Positions 46,742-56,870 of a stretch of DNA of 64,000 nucleotides are shown piece after piece. Position numbers and translations under genes: made by a program. Within the stretch, counting starts at the first letter, position 1; each line of letters begins with the position of its first letter. The stretch comes from Diplodia intermedia (taxonomy: Eukaryota; Ascomycota; Dothideomycetes; Botryosphaeriales; Botryosphaeriaceae): assembly GCA_021495925.1 (NCBI GenBank), contig JAKEKT010000036.1:1-64000 (forward strand), in the 5' to 3' direction. The notes under the pieces are model-generated. The model was not told where the DNA came from, did not search any database, and saw nothing but the letters and a program-made list of their open reading frames with translations.

Positions 46742-48480
46742 ATGATTGCGCCCGCCTCTCGGACCTGCCAGGCTTGGTCGCGCGAGCTTCTCCAATCCGT
46801 CGAAATAGCGCAATGCTGCCCGCGCGGCAGTCGCGCAATTTCAACAAACTCCGCCATCGCCCGCGGCTTGCGCGAGACCGCCGCTGCTGAGCACCGCTAC
46901 CCTGCAACCAGAGGGCGTTCTCTCTTTCGTAAGGAACTAAAGGCTTATGATAATAGAAGGGACCCAGACGCCAAGCAAAAAAGGATGGAAGATTACTCGG
47001 CCAGGATGAGCGTCAAGATGGACGCCGCCAAGAGAAGGGCAGCGGAGACTTCAGCGGAGCTAAGGGGCGAGGCGGTGCATACTTCCAAGGAAAAGGTCTG
47101 GGACTTTGATGACAACACTCCCGGAGGAGAGTCGATGGACATCGAGGAGGCAGTGAGATTGGAAGAGCAACAAGTGCACGGATATCTAGGTTGGTACGGT
47201 CTTTGAACTTCCTGCGGACATGTTTGCTTACTGACACTTTCCCACAGAACCTCGATATGACGGTCCGGTTTCTATACCCTACACGACAGCTGCCTCTAAG
47301 TTTATATATGGAGCTTCTGCCGTGAGAGCAGCACTCATTGCCAAGCGAAGAGAATGCTACAAGCTCTACATACATGATCGTGCTCTCCGGCGAGCAAGCA
47401 ATCCGGTCGAATCCGAACGGAATCATACAACAGATGCGGCGGAATTGGGCGGAGAAGCCGTACAAACACTGGCTGATCTGGCCGAGAATGTTCATGGTCT
47501 TACGGTGAAAATGGTCGACGACAGCTTCCTACCTGCCATGGACAAAATGAGCGACTATAGACCACACAATGTACTGCGAATCTTCCCTTTCAACAACAAC
47601 AGCTCCACTGACATGGCAACAGGGCGTAATCCTCGAAGCATCTCCGCTCCCCGTCCTCCCCGTAGTATACCTACGACCCGTTCAACGAACACGCCCTTTT
47701 TTCGACATCGAGCTCGACAGGCAAAGCCGAGAGGAGGCCCGCATCAACGGCACCAACAACCGGCTCAAGTACAACAGCCACGGCTGGCGCTACCCCCTCA
47801 TCCTCTATCTCGACGGCATCGTCGACGAAGGCAACATCGGCGCCATCATGCGGACGGCCTACTACTTCGGCGTCGACGCCGTCGCCCTGTCCAAGCGCGG
47901 CACGGCGCCGGTCGACAGCGTCGCGCTCAAAGCGTCGTCGGGCGCGGCCGAGGGGCTCCCCATCCTCACCGTCGCCAACCCGCACACGTTCCTCCAGCGC
48001 AGCACGCACAGCGGCTGGCGCGTCTACGCCGCCGACGCCCCGCTGCCGCCGCGCGACAACTTCAACGTCACGGCCGACCACAGCTTCGGCGCCCTCGACC
48101 CCCTCAACACGTCGCCCCTCGTCTCCTTCACCCGCCCCCACACCCTCGCCACCCTGCGCGACCACGCCCCCCTCGTCCAGCACCCCGCCATCCTCATGCT
48201 CGGCGGCGAGGGCGCCGGCTTCCGCCACACCATCCGCGCAAAGGCTAACTACCTCGTCGGCGTCCGCGGCACCGCCGGCCTCGCCATGGGCGTCGACAGC
48301 CTCAACGTCAGCGTCGCCGCCGCCCTGATCATGCTGGAGATGCTGCGGAAGCCCAAGGTGGCCGATGCGCTGAAGGCGGTTGACAAGAAGTATGATTATA
48401 GGGAGAAGATGAGGAGGCAGACGAATCGGATGGGGAGGAAGACGGAGGACTCGGTGAGGAATGATGAGATGCTGTTTTAG
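46742..48480 (+). CDS. MRM1: mitochondrial rRNA 2'-O-ribose methyltransferase (Mrm1, SpoU family)
   Basis: Mrm1 methylates the ribose of a conserved guanosine in the peptidyl-transferase loop of mitochondrial large rRNA. Exons 46742-47189, 47248-47570 and 47623-48480 join in frame (donors GTTGGT and GTACTG, introns 58 and 52 bp) and give about 542 residues. The N-terminus is Arg/Ser-rich without early acids, a mitochondrial presequence. The substrate-binding domain has FIYGASAVRAALIAKRRECYK. The SPOUT knot has LDGIVDEGNIGAIMRTAYYF (motif 1), LMLGGEGAGF (motif 2) and GVDSLNVSVAAALIM (motif 3). A long charged linker (residues 60-150) separates the presequence from the catalytic part. Divergent from the Mit1-like gene, starts 458 bp apart. 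Confidence 0.92.
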
Positions 48481-49076
48481 GTGTGGATGGGGGGTTTGGG
48501 ACGGGAAAGACGAAACGCGGCTTTATGGCTGTATAGTGGTGGTTGTGTATGGTGGGAGTGTACGTTGTGCGTTCTCGACTACTGTTAGCTTGGAGTAGGT
48601 GTGCTTTGTTTCTTGTTCGCATGTCACCAAGATATATGTATTGACACATGCTGCATCATGCATTGAAGACTATTATTGGTGACAAGAGTAGAGAGGATAC
48701 GCATCAAGGAAGTAGATGGAGAATGGGGTTCAGCCACAAATATTAGATATCCTTCGTGGTGGAATGCATACAACAAGAACGTAGCAAACATCCCGTACTT
48801 CGAAGTGAACAATGATGTTCAGACACCACATGCCACGCCTATACGAACCTCGCTTCCCTGGTACTCCGTTATCCGTGTGCAATAGCACCGCATTACCATT
48901 ACTTATCCGTGTTCGGGGTCATCGTTGCTGAATCGTCGTCGTGGTGTTGGGTAGGTGGGATAGATACGCCGTGCAAGAAACAGAAAAACGCCCTCGCTAT
49001 GCAAAACGCAAAAATCCGATTTGAAAAAAGAAAAAAAAACACCACTCAATCAATCAATCAAAACCGGCCGCGTCCT
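48481..49076. other. intergenic between convergent genes
   Basis: Nothing gene-like. AT-richer, with A runs near 49025-49040 that fit 3' ends. Confidence 0.6.
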
Positions 49077-50609
49077 TCATTCCGTCTTGGGAAAGTGAAG
49101 CTTCAGCCTGCCCTGCAGATTCTTGCGCACGAGGGCGTGCACCTCGGCGGCGAGGTCGGTGGACCAGAAGGCGACGCCGAGCTCCTGCGACGTGTACCAG
49201 CTGGCGCGGTCCATGTTGCCGCTGCCGAGCACGACGAACTCCTCGTCGACGACGGTGAGCTTGAGGTGCGACTGCACGGGCTCGTCCTTGTCCTTCTCGC
49301 CACCGCCACGGCCGCCGTCGCCGCCGCCGTCCTTGCGACGCGGCTCGTAGTACTCGATGTGCAGGCGGCCGCGGATGGTGGGGTGGCGGCCGGGCGGGTC
49401 GCGCTCCGTGTCGTAGATGGGCGTCTCGGCGGGCAGTTTTTTGTATTTCCGCACCAGCCGCTTGACCTGGGCCGACGTGGTGGTGCCCGCGGTGCCGAGC
49501 TGTTCGAGGATCATGAGGCGTTCGCTGGTGACGATGTCGACGTCGACGCCGCGGGCGAGGGCGGCCAGGATCGCCTTGATGACCTTGGGGCAGGTCAGGT
49601 TGGGGGTTTGGATGTAGACGGAGAATTTGGCCCGGGCGAAGAGTTTCAGGAGGAACAGGTTCAGCGGGGTGGGCGGCGGCTTGGGGGCGCTGAGGCATGG
49701 GATGGGCTGGAACCGCGGGTTGATGTGGTGCGGCGACGGCAGGAAAACTGTTGGGATGGTCTCGCCAATGGTGCTGTTCAGGTAGGAGAGCCAGGGGGGA
49801 AGCTCTTGGACGACGCTCAGACGACGGTTGAGGATGGTGACGGGATCCTCCTTGGTCTGCAGAGGGGGGAGCGGAGGAAGTTCACCGCTGCCTCGGCCCC
49901 AGAACTCGTGCCAGAATCTGATGAAGTTGTTGACGACTGGGCCGGAAAGCGAAAGACAGCCCTCAAACCAGTCTTCCCAACTGACGTTGCAGCTTGGAAG
50001 AAAGACCAGCTGGCGGTCTACGCAAACGAACTTTGGGTGCATGACGCTAAAAGGCCTGACAAAGATGCTCTTGATCTCCAGGTCGAGACCAGAGAGCTCC
50101 TCTGGGGGAGGAAGGCCAAGCTTCGATACCCATTCCGAGGGGGGGTAGACGTATCCATTCAGAGATCCAGTCTGGAGGAGCTTCTGGGAAATGGAGCGAG
50201 AGGAGAAGCCAATGCGCACGCGGATTTTGGGGGCGCCGGAGTCGCTGGCATGGTCAGATTTGCGAGACAGGATCTTCAACGACTTGCACAGCTTCTCCAG
50301 AGAGGTCGAGCGGGCCCAAAAGCAGGTGACGAAGAGGATTTCGGACTGGGCGTTCTCGATGCGCGTCAACGTTTCAGCGAAGATACTGTCGCCGGTGCCA
50401 ACCTGGAACGAGTGGGCGTGTGAAGAGGTCACGAGGCTTTTGGCATCGTTGGCAAAATAGTTCGGATCGTTGCTGGAGTTGGAGGTGGTGCGTTTTGAAA
50501 GAGATTCTGACCAGTCGGCGACAAGGTCAGTGAAGTTGTTGCGCTCGTTTGTGGCCGGCGGACTCGTATTGTCGGGTCGCATCAGCGTCTGCGTGCTGGA
50601 GTCATCCAT
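49077..50609 (-). CDS. phospholipase D-superfamily protein with two HKD motifs
   Basis: A single-exon protein of 510 residues. Motif 1 is H191-P-K193 with D198 (MHPKFVCVDRQLVFLPSCN) followed by SWEDWFEG. Motif 2 is H448-x-K450 with D455 and GSGNMDRASW ending at about N465. The spacing is that of a complete two-motif PLD fold, so the protein should be catalytically competent as a phosphodiesterase or transphosphatidylase. It lacks the PX/PH domains of the classic Spo14-type phospholipase D and is too short for it. TDP1 is excluded by the HxKx4D spacing. A glycine/aspartate insert (residues 420-440) precedes motif 2. There is no signal peptide. Substrate unknown. Divergent from RRP4, starts 488 bp apart. 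Confidence 0.85.
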   Translation of the reverse strand: MDDSSTQTLMRPDNTSPPATNERNNFTDLVADWSESLSKRTTSNSSNDPNYFANDAKSLVTSSHAHSFQVGTGDSIFAETLTRIENAQSEILFVTCFWARSTSLEKLCKSLKILSRKSDHASDSGAPKIRVRIGFSSRSISQKLLQTGSLNGYVYPPSEWVSKLGLPPPEELSGLDLEIKSIFVRPFSVMHPKFVCVDRQLVFLPSCNVSWEDWFEGCLSLSGPVVNNFIRFWHEFWGRGSGELPPLPPLQTKEDPVTILNRRLSVVQELPPWLSYLNSTIGETIPTVFLPSPHHINPRFQPIPCLSAPKPPPTPLNLFLLKLFARAKFSVYIQTPNLTCPKVIKAILAALARGVDVDIVTSERLMILEQLGTAGTTTSAQVKRLVRKYKKLPAETPIYDTERDPPGRHPTIRGRLHIEYYEPRRKDGGGDGGRGGGEKDKDEPVQSHLKLTVVDEEFVVLGSGNMDRASWYTSQELGVAFWSTDLAAEVHALVRKNLQGRLKLHFPKTE

Positions 50610-51096
50610 GACGGAAAGCGAGTGAATGGTAGCGAACGTGGGACTGGAGGACGATAGCTGTTTAGCTAGAGTAGACGGGCTGGCATATATGAAGCATCAA
50701 CATAGCCCCTTCTGGATACGAAGGAAAGTGGGCAGGCTGCGCCCGTGGACGGATCCTTTGGTACCAAAAATAGCGCCGGCCAGCTGGGGCATACTATCGC
50801 GCATGAGAGCTGCGCAGATCCTGGAGAGCTTGCGTAGTGTTTTTGCCACGGGAAGCGTGCTGCCTGGAGAGCGAACGAACAGGTAACCTGGCACGCCGGG
50901 GGTAGGTTATAAGCTGGGCCTATGACGCGACTTGCCGCGTCGCCTTTCCCCTAGCGCGAAATCAATAGTCGTGGCCGTTATGCAGCGCCCGGCTAAACCC
51001 CGGCTACACTCAAGAATTCCAGCAACACCAGAGCTGCTATCCGCAACTTTCTGTCTGCCACTTCAGACCCGCTCACCGCTGCGCCCCGCCCCAAAA

Positions 51097-52228
51097 ATGC
51101 CAATCACCATTCTGCCTCCCGCTGCGGCGGCGCCCGTATACGCGCGGCCGGGCTCCGACGACGAAGATGAGGCTTTCGACTCTGACGGTGACGTCGACAT
51201 GGAGGGTGCGACGCGCGCCTCCAAGCGGGCCCGCACGTCGCATAAGAGCATTGTCACACCCGGAGAGACGGTGACAGATGACCCCCAGTGGATGCGGTAT
51301 GTCCAAGCTAGGAAACGCACAGGCGTCTCCATGCTTACGCTGATCCTCGAGCCAATGCTAACGGCACTGCCACAGTGGTCACGGCACATACATCCCCGAC
51401 GACAGCACTGAGATCATCTCCACGGTCGCTGGCACCGTTCTCAAGACGAACAAGCTCCTCTCCATCACACCCCTCCGCACGCGTTACATACCAGAAATCG
51501 GCGATCTTGTCGTCGGCCGCATCGTCGAGGTTCAGTCTAGGCGTTGGCGGGTGGACATCTCCGCACCACAGCTTGCCGGTCTGCCTCTGTCCGCTATCAA
51601 CCTGCCTGGTGGTATCCTGCGTAAGAGGACGGCAGTAGATGAGCTGAACATTAGGACTTTCTTCACCGAGGGAGATTTGCTAGTAGCTGAGGTTCAGACT
51701 ATTCATCAAGATGGAGCTGCGTCGCTACACACAAGAAGCTTGAAGTACGGAAAGCTACGCAACGGATACTTTCTGTCTGTGACCGGAACAGGCGGCGGCG
51801 GCGGTAGGCAAGGTGGTGTCGCTCGCTCGAGACGCCAGGTCTTCACACTAAGCACAAGCCGCGGCGGAGAGATTGACATTGTCCTCGGCGTCAACGGCTA
51901 TATCTGGATTTCGAAGCACGTGGAGCCTCCGAATGCGGGCAAGGATGTCAGCATCACTCGTATCGAGGAGAGTGTGTCGAAGGAAGTCTACTCCAGCCAG
52001 AACGACGATATCGAGGTGGAGACAAGAAGAGAGATTGCCCGAGTTGCCGGAGTGATACGAGCGCTTGTCGAATCAGGGGTACGTGTTGATGAAGACACGG
52101 TTGTGAAGGGCTACGAGGCCGCCCTGGAGCTGGAATTCGAGGAGGCCGGTGACGGCAAACAAGGAGCATATTACCTCGGAGGCGAACGGGGAAGAAGGGT
52201 TGTGGAGATTGCTCTCAGCAACGCTTGA
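51097..52228 (+). CDS. RRP4: exosome complex cap subunit Rrp4
   Basis: Rrp4 is an S1/KH RNA-binding cap protein of the nuclear and cytoplasmic RNA exosome. Exons 51097-51296 and 51376-52228 (79-bp intron, donor GTATGT, GCTAAC branch) give 350 residues. The N-terminal 60 residues are acidic and disordered. Across the junction comes WMRGHGTYIPDD, then the N-terminal barrel (STVAGTVLKTNKLLSI) and the S1 domain (PEIGDLVVGRIVEVQSRRW, then RTFFTEGDLLVAEVQ). SLKYGKLRNGYFLSV follows, then the KH domain with the characteristic GVNGYIWIS. The loop at about residue 220 carries an insert of five glycines plus RQGGVARSRR. Confidence 0.93.
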
Positions 52229-54001
52229 AGCTGTTGCTCAACAAGTTCAAGGATCCAGTAGGAGCTGCAGGTAAGAGAGGTATACCCCTGCTCTCAATTA
52301 AGAAAAAAAAGACAATTCCTGCCATCAACTCGCATTGCACAGTGGAATGTTGTCTCCGCCGCATTTCCACCTCGGTCGTTGAGGTGATGTGTCTCATGCA
52401 ACGCTCGCGGCTCCACGCGGATCCTTCAAGACCGATCTATACATGTAACAGTTTAGATTCGCGACACATCCGGCACGAAAGACGACGATTGGCGATGACG
52501 CTCCCACCTGTCTGGTTTGACATTGTCTTACGCGACACATATGTTGACAGCCTTCGTCTCTTCGCTTCTTTCTCTCGGGAACCCTTTCATCTCCCGAACC
52601 AGTGCTCGGGGCTTATGTTACCCTGTACTTCTTTTTTGTGGCGTGCACTCGATCCCGATCCGAGTCTTCCCGCAAACCTTCTCTTTTTTCAGACAGGGAA
52701 TCAGCCCCTCTGCAGGAGACACGAGCATCTGCGCAGCCCCAAGCAGGCTGCCATGACGCACCACCCAGTGCATTGACAGCGCGGGAGCGGCAAGCTTGCA
52801 GCCGACGTCCCCTAAGGTAATCCGATCATACCCGGCGCGTTTAACCCCGGGGGTCTGACGAGATAATCGTCATGGTGAGGCTGGCTAATTAGTACTCTGC
52901 ATTCCAGTTCCGGGAGTCGTTCCCACGGGCCGTCTTCCGCGCGCGATGTCAGTGGTCAGCCTTGCGTCGCGGAACGGCCCAGGATGCCGTTTCTTAACAA
53001 TCCTGCAGTCCCTTTGAAACAAGCGCGGATCTACGAGATCAGTGGAGGATGACCATTCGGAAGCCATTGATCTGCTGCCGAATGCCAAGTAGCGGAGACA
53101 GCAGCGCTGCATCGGCAAGGGCTCCATGGCCGGATCTTGACGCACCTCGGGGGTGGCAAACGGGCGCACTTCCCATTGGCCAAACGCAACCTTGCAGATC
53201 TCGAAGCTACCGAACTTCTGCACCACGTGGACAAGGGCGACGAATCTAGCCAGATACACTGGACAAACCTCCTGGGGCGGCTCTTGATTCCGATTCTCCT
53301 GCCTTGCAACTGGCAACGTTCCACAGCATATTTCCCTTCCCCTCGGGCGCAGTAGGAGACGTTGCCGCCCAACTCTTGCAGAAGCAAATGCAGAACTACC
53401 TTATCTTGATTGCGTTTCTTTTCCCCATCTAGATGGCTTCCCTTGCTCGCGACCTGTAGTCATCTTTCAGATCTGCATATCGTTCGCACTGTCGGGGCAA
53501 ATCCTTGGCTTTGCCGCAAGGAATGAGCGCGTCTGCCTGGTGGTGCCTGATCCAGATTCGGTAGGTCAGCCTACGTCGCCGTCGCCACATTGCGGGCCTC
53601 CTTGCTGGGTTTCCGCCACCCCGGAAAAAACCTTCCTGTGCCACGGAGTAGCGGCCCCCATGGCGTACCTTACAGCCTCTTCTGTCCAACCGGATTCCTT
53701 TCCCTCCTTCCCCGACTATAGCTGTGCTACAATGACTACAACACCAAGCCACAGCAAAGTAAATACTTACCGGCCAGCGCGCGTCGGGAAAAAAAAAGAA
53801 AAGCCAACATCAGGGGACAGCGAGCTGTCATCTCACTACCAGGCCGGTCCCGCCCCCATTGGGTGTCCTTGATATGCATCATGCGCTCGACACTCTCGAC
53901 GGTCTTTACGGGAGCCCTTAAATGTCGAGGGGGAAGTCGCCCGTTGGCGCAATGTCCAGCCTTATTTACCAAACACCTTCATCCGAACCAAGACGTCAGG
54001 C
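52229..54001. other. intergenic
   Basis: No supported gene in 1.8 kb. Overlapping short frames on both strands (52225-52776 plus, 53316-52885 minus, 53752-53429 minus) have mixed composition, no splice structure and no family features. Confidence 0.5.
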
Positions 54002-54468
54002 ATGGCGGGACCCGGCAATGGTACGTTGCAAACCATCTCCAAGCAGCTTGGGACCCGGTTAACGGGCCTTCAGATTCCACGGCGGCTCCGAGTCTCAGTG
54101 CCATACTTCTCAGAGACGACAGCGCACTGGCGTCCTTCCTTCGAACCGAACCTCTTCTCGATGACGCCGCCCGCATACCCTTCGGCTTTCGGCGCTCGAG
54201 GAACTCGGTCGATGTACCACCGCTTGATGCGGCGATCGGTGTGGGCTCGACAGCCCGGCGGAACTCGTGGCCTCGGGGCCGCGACCGGCCGCGCAGCGTT
54301 GATGGCAGTCTCCGCGTGTCTGCGTCCATGTCGGATCTTGAATGCCGAGGCGATGTGGCTCCGGTCGCTGCTACGAGGTCGAAGCGAAGGGTGATGAAGC
54401 AACGGCTTGAGCTGGAGAGGACGTCGATTGAGGAGGATATACTGTTTGTTGGAGCATGGGCCGGGTGA
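54002..54468 (+). CDS. small conserved-looking hypothetical protein
   Basis: A tiny first exon 54002-54020 (MAGPGN) is joined to 54074-54468. The 53-bp intron has a perfect GTACGT donor, a GTTAACG branch and acceptor TTCAG, and the frame is kept. The protein is about 137 residues. It contains APSLSAILLRDDSALASFL, then ARIPFGFRRSRNSVDVP, RPRSVDGSLRVSASMSDLE and a C-terminal helix QRLELERTSIEEDILFVG. The Ser-rich RPRSVDG block looks like a phosphorylation or 14-3-3 type segment. I do not recognise a named family. The alternative unspliced frame from 53881 is also open (195 residues), but the splice consensus favours the short form. Confidence 0.6.
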
Positions 54469-54615
54469 GGGTATTGACTATCCCATCATGCAAGGTCTCA
54501 TTAAATCTACCGCATTAAGTGCAAAGCTGCTTCCAAGCAGCATCTCTATCGTACAGTACAACCCATCCAACGTCATCCCACCATCCACTCACCCCCACAC
54601 CACCACCCCGAATCC

Positions 54616-55589
54616 TCAAAACCTATGCACCCGATCCCTCCCGAACCCCAACTCCGCCAACACGCCTCCCCCGCCCCCCCTCCCCTTCCCCACCAACATC
54701 TCCTCCATCCCCGGCGGCCCGCAAACAAACACCATCTCACTCTGCTCGCCGCCGCCGCCCTCCCCCTCCCCCTCCCTCCTCTCCACCCCCAACTCCCTCA
54801 ACAGCTCCTTCGTCACATACCCCTCCCTCCACCCCTCCTTCATCCCCCCGTCCCCCGCATCCGCCACCACATGCACCACCCTCACCCGCCCCCCCGCCCT
54901 GCGCACAAGCCCCTCCCACTCCCCCTCCAACACCACATCCCTCGCCCCCGCCGCCCCCACCACGACATCCACCCGCGTCTCGTCCTCTTCATCCTCCACA
55001 ATCCCCCGCACCAGCTGCGCCACCGGCGTCACGCCCGCGCCGCCGGCGATGCACGTGATCCGCTTGAAGGCGTTGGGGGTATACCGGTACCCGGGGATGG
55101 CGGCGAGGAAGAGGAGGGCGTCGCCGGGGGTGAGCGTGTGCAGGTGGGTGGAGGCCGCGCCGCGGGGGTAGCGTTTGATGAGGAGGTCGATGTGGCCGCG
55201 GGTCGAGGGCGTGGTGATGGGGGTGTAGGGGCGGAGGACGGGGAGGGTCCGGGAGGGCGGGGTGGAGAGGGTTAGGAGGGATGCTGGGTGGGTTAGCGGC
55301 GGGTGTTTCTCGTGCGTGTGTGTGTGGGCGTGTGTGCGGGAGGGGGGATGGACGGCGTACATGTCAGTGGCAGGCCGGAGAGGTCGTCCGGGTTCGGGAA
55401 GGCGAAGCGGAGCCGCTTCATGTTGTGGGTGACTTCCTCGACGCTTTCGAGGCGCAGGTATTGCGGGTTGAAGCCGCCGAAGACGGTCGAGCGCTTGGGT
55501 TTCGCGTAGGCGTAGATGAATCCGGCGCCGACGCTGACGGCGGCGATGGCGCCGAGGTTCGCTCGGAGAGGGCGGAGGATCTGGGACAT
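54616..55589 (-). CDS. MCR1: NADH-cytochrome b5 reductase, mitochondrial (Mcr1)
   Basis: An FAD enzyme that passes electrons from NADH to cytochrome b5 or other one-electron carriers. Exons 55589-55361 and 55283-54616 join in frame (77-bp intron, donor GTACGC, acceptor ACCCAG) and give 298 residues. Residues 10-33 form the N-terminal membrane anchor (NLGAIAAVSVGAGFIYAYA). The FAD site is RPYTPIT, the NADH site has GGAGVTPVAQLV and the C-terminal part has VFVCGPPGMEEML. The NAD-domain half is rich in Glu/Gly inserts (GEGEGGGGEQ), and the very C-terminus is FGRDRVHRF. Translation start is the first true ATG; the frame extends upstream only with non-ATG codons. The coding region is extremely C-rich on the plus strand between 54600 and 55000. 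Confidence 0.92.
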
Positions 55590-56429
55590 GGCGTTTGCAG
55601 TGCGGGTGAACAATGCAAATGGTCGTTGGGCCAAGGATTAGGGTCTTGGGGGCATCGCAATGAATGCTGGAAATATTGAATGGGAGCGAGGGAAAATATG
55701 TACTTATGGGCTGTAGCTGGGCTGCAAGCCGAGTCAGCAGCAGGGCCTCGTGGGATTGTACAAGGCTGCAAGTGGCTTGTTGTTGTGCATGCGGCGTCCC
55801 GTCGGGTCGGCCGAGGGCGTGAGGCCGCTCCCGGAGGAGCCGAGTTCCCGCGTGGCCGCCGGGTGAAGGCTAGGCGACGGGGGAGGATCGCAGCGAGGCG
55901 TTGGGATCAGCACATCGTCAGCCTATCTTGCTGCAGATGATGACTTGTTGCCTGGGCGAAAGCTTGATAGTGGCCGTCGTCAGGAACGTGTCCTATGCAG
56001 AAAGGCAAGGATTCGCGGTGAGGACGGCAACGAGCGTTGGATCGCCGGGTAAGACAACAACGCTTCGCAGACACAACTGCCATTGCTTGTCGCCGTTCCG
56101 CCGCAGCCCGGCAATGGCATTGAGTTGTTTATGCTCCAGCTGAGGGCAGATCATCCCCACCATACAATCCTTTGCCGGAGGGAAGTGTCGCACGCGGGGC
56201 TGCAGTTCGGCGCTCCGGTGTTTTCGTGAATGCGAGACGGGCGTCGGGGCTTATGCCAGTGCCGGTGCTCGGTACCTCAGCCCCGAGCCCACCAATCAGA
56301 ACGTGTGCTGATACGGGCCGCACCGCGTAGTCTCCGAGAGCAGGAACCGCCGTCTATTTTAAGGTTTAGGGAAACTTTGATACGATTTTGTATAGCACTA
56401 GCCATACTACAGGCTGCTGGGGAGGAAGA
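55590..56429. other. intergenic
   Basis: 5' flank of MCR1. No gene supported. The stretch after about 56340 has a shifted, more AT-rich composition leading into the pseudogene. Confidence 0.5.
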
Positions 56430-56870
56430 GGGGGGCGTTTTGACGTGGGAAGAGGTGCTTGAGGGGGCGGACGAGAAGTCGGTCGGCGCTTGAGAAGGTG
56501 GATTTTGGGGAGGAGTTCAAATTTGATCATGTGTGGGAGATGGAGGTGGCGGCGAATTGGAAGGGCAGTGGTCGAGAATTATAATTAGTGCTGTCATTGT
56601 CCGACGGCGATTCCGCCGGTTGCGGGGGTGTCGGATGTGGGCAAGTATACGGTGGAGCCGAAGACAGACTGCTTGGAGCATACGATTGTGAATAAGGATG
56701 AGGAGAATGCGAGGTTTAGGCGGTCGATTACCTTTTTTCCCCCGTGTATGTCGGTCACGGTCACGTAAGTTTGTTCGATATGGTGCGAAGTGGGACGGTG
56801 TTGCTGGCTGTGTGGCTGTAGGGAACACTTCTTTTACATCCAACGGATGATCCCTGTTACGGCACCGAAG
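56430..56870 (+). pseudogene. Rieske-type (choline monooxygenase-like) oxygenase pseudogene
   Basis: Fragments of a ring-hydroxylating/choline-monooxygenase-type alpha subunit are readable on the plus strand, but in changing frames. TWEEVLEGADEK is followed by a +1 shift near 56480. Then come EKVDFGEEFKFDHVWEMEV and AANWKGSG, a second +1 shift at 56573, and ENYN followed by a stop TAG at 56586-56588. CCHCPTAIPPVAGVSDVGKY, LEHTIVNKDEENARF and RRSITFFPPCMSVTVT follow. A normal-looking 57-bp intron (56765-56821, donor GTAAGT) then joins EHFFYIQRMIPVTAP. The NWK and ENYxxCxHCPT pattern is the iron-ligand region of the catalytic domain. The N-terminal Rieske cluster half is not recognisable. The TAG sits where families often have Gln or Glu; a C-to-T change from CAG would fit RIP, whose tract begins about 300 bp downstream. 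Confidence 0.7.

Noticed and set aside
48909..50423. 504-codon plus-strand open frame opposite the PLD gene
   Set aside because: Entirely antisense to a gene with two clear HKD motifs; the frame is a shadow of its codon bias.
49077..50609. Tyrosyl-DNA phosphodiesterase 1
   Set aside because: TDP1 has HKN-type motifs without the Asp; this protein has HxKx4D in both motifs, so it belongs to the general PLD superfamily.
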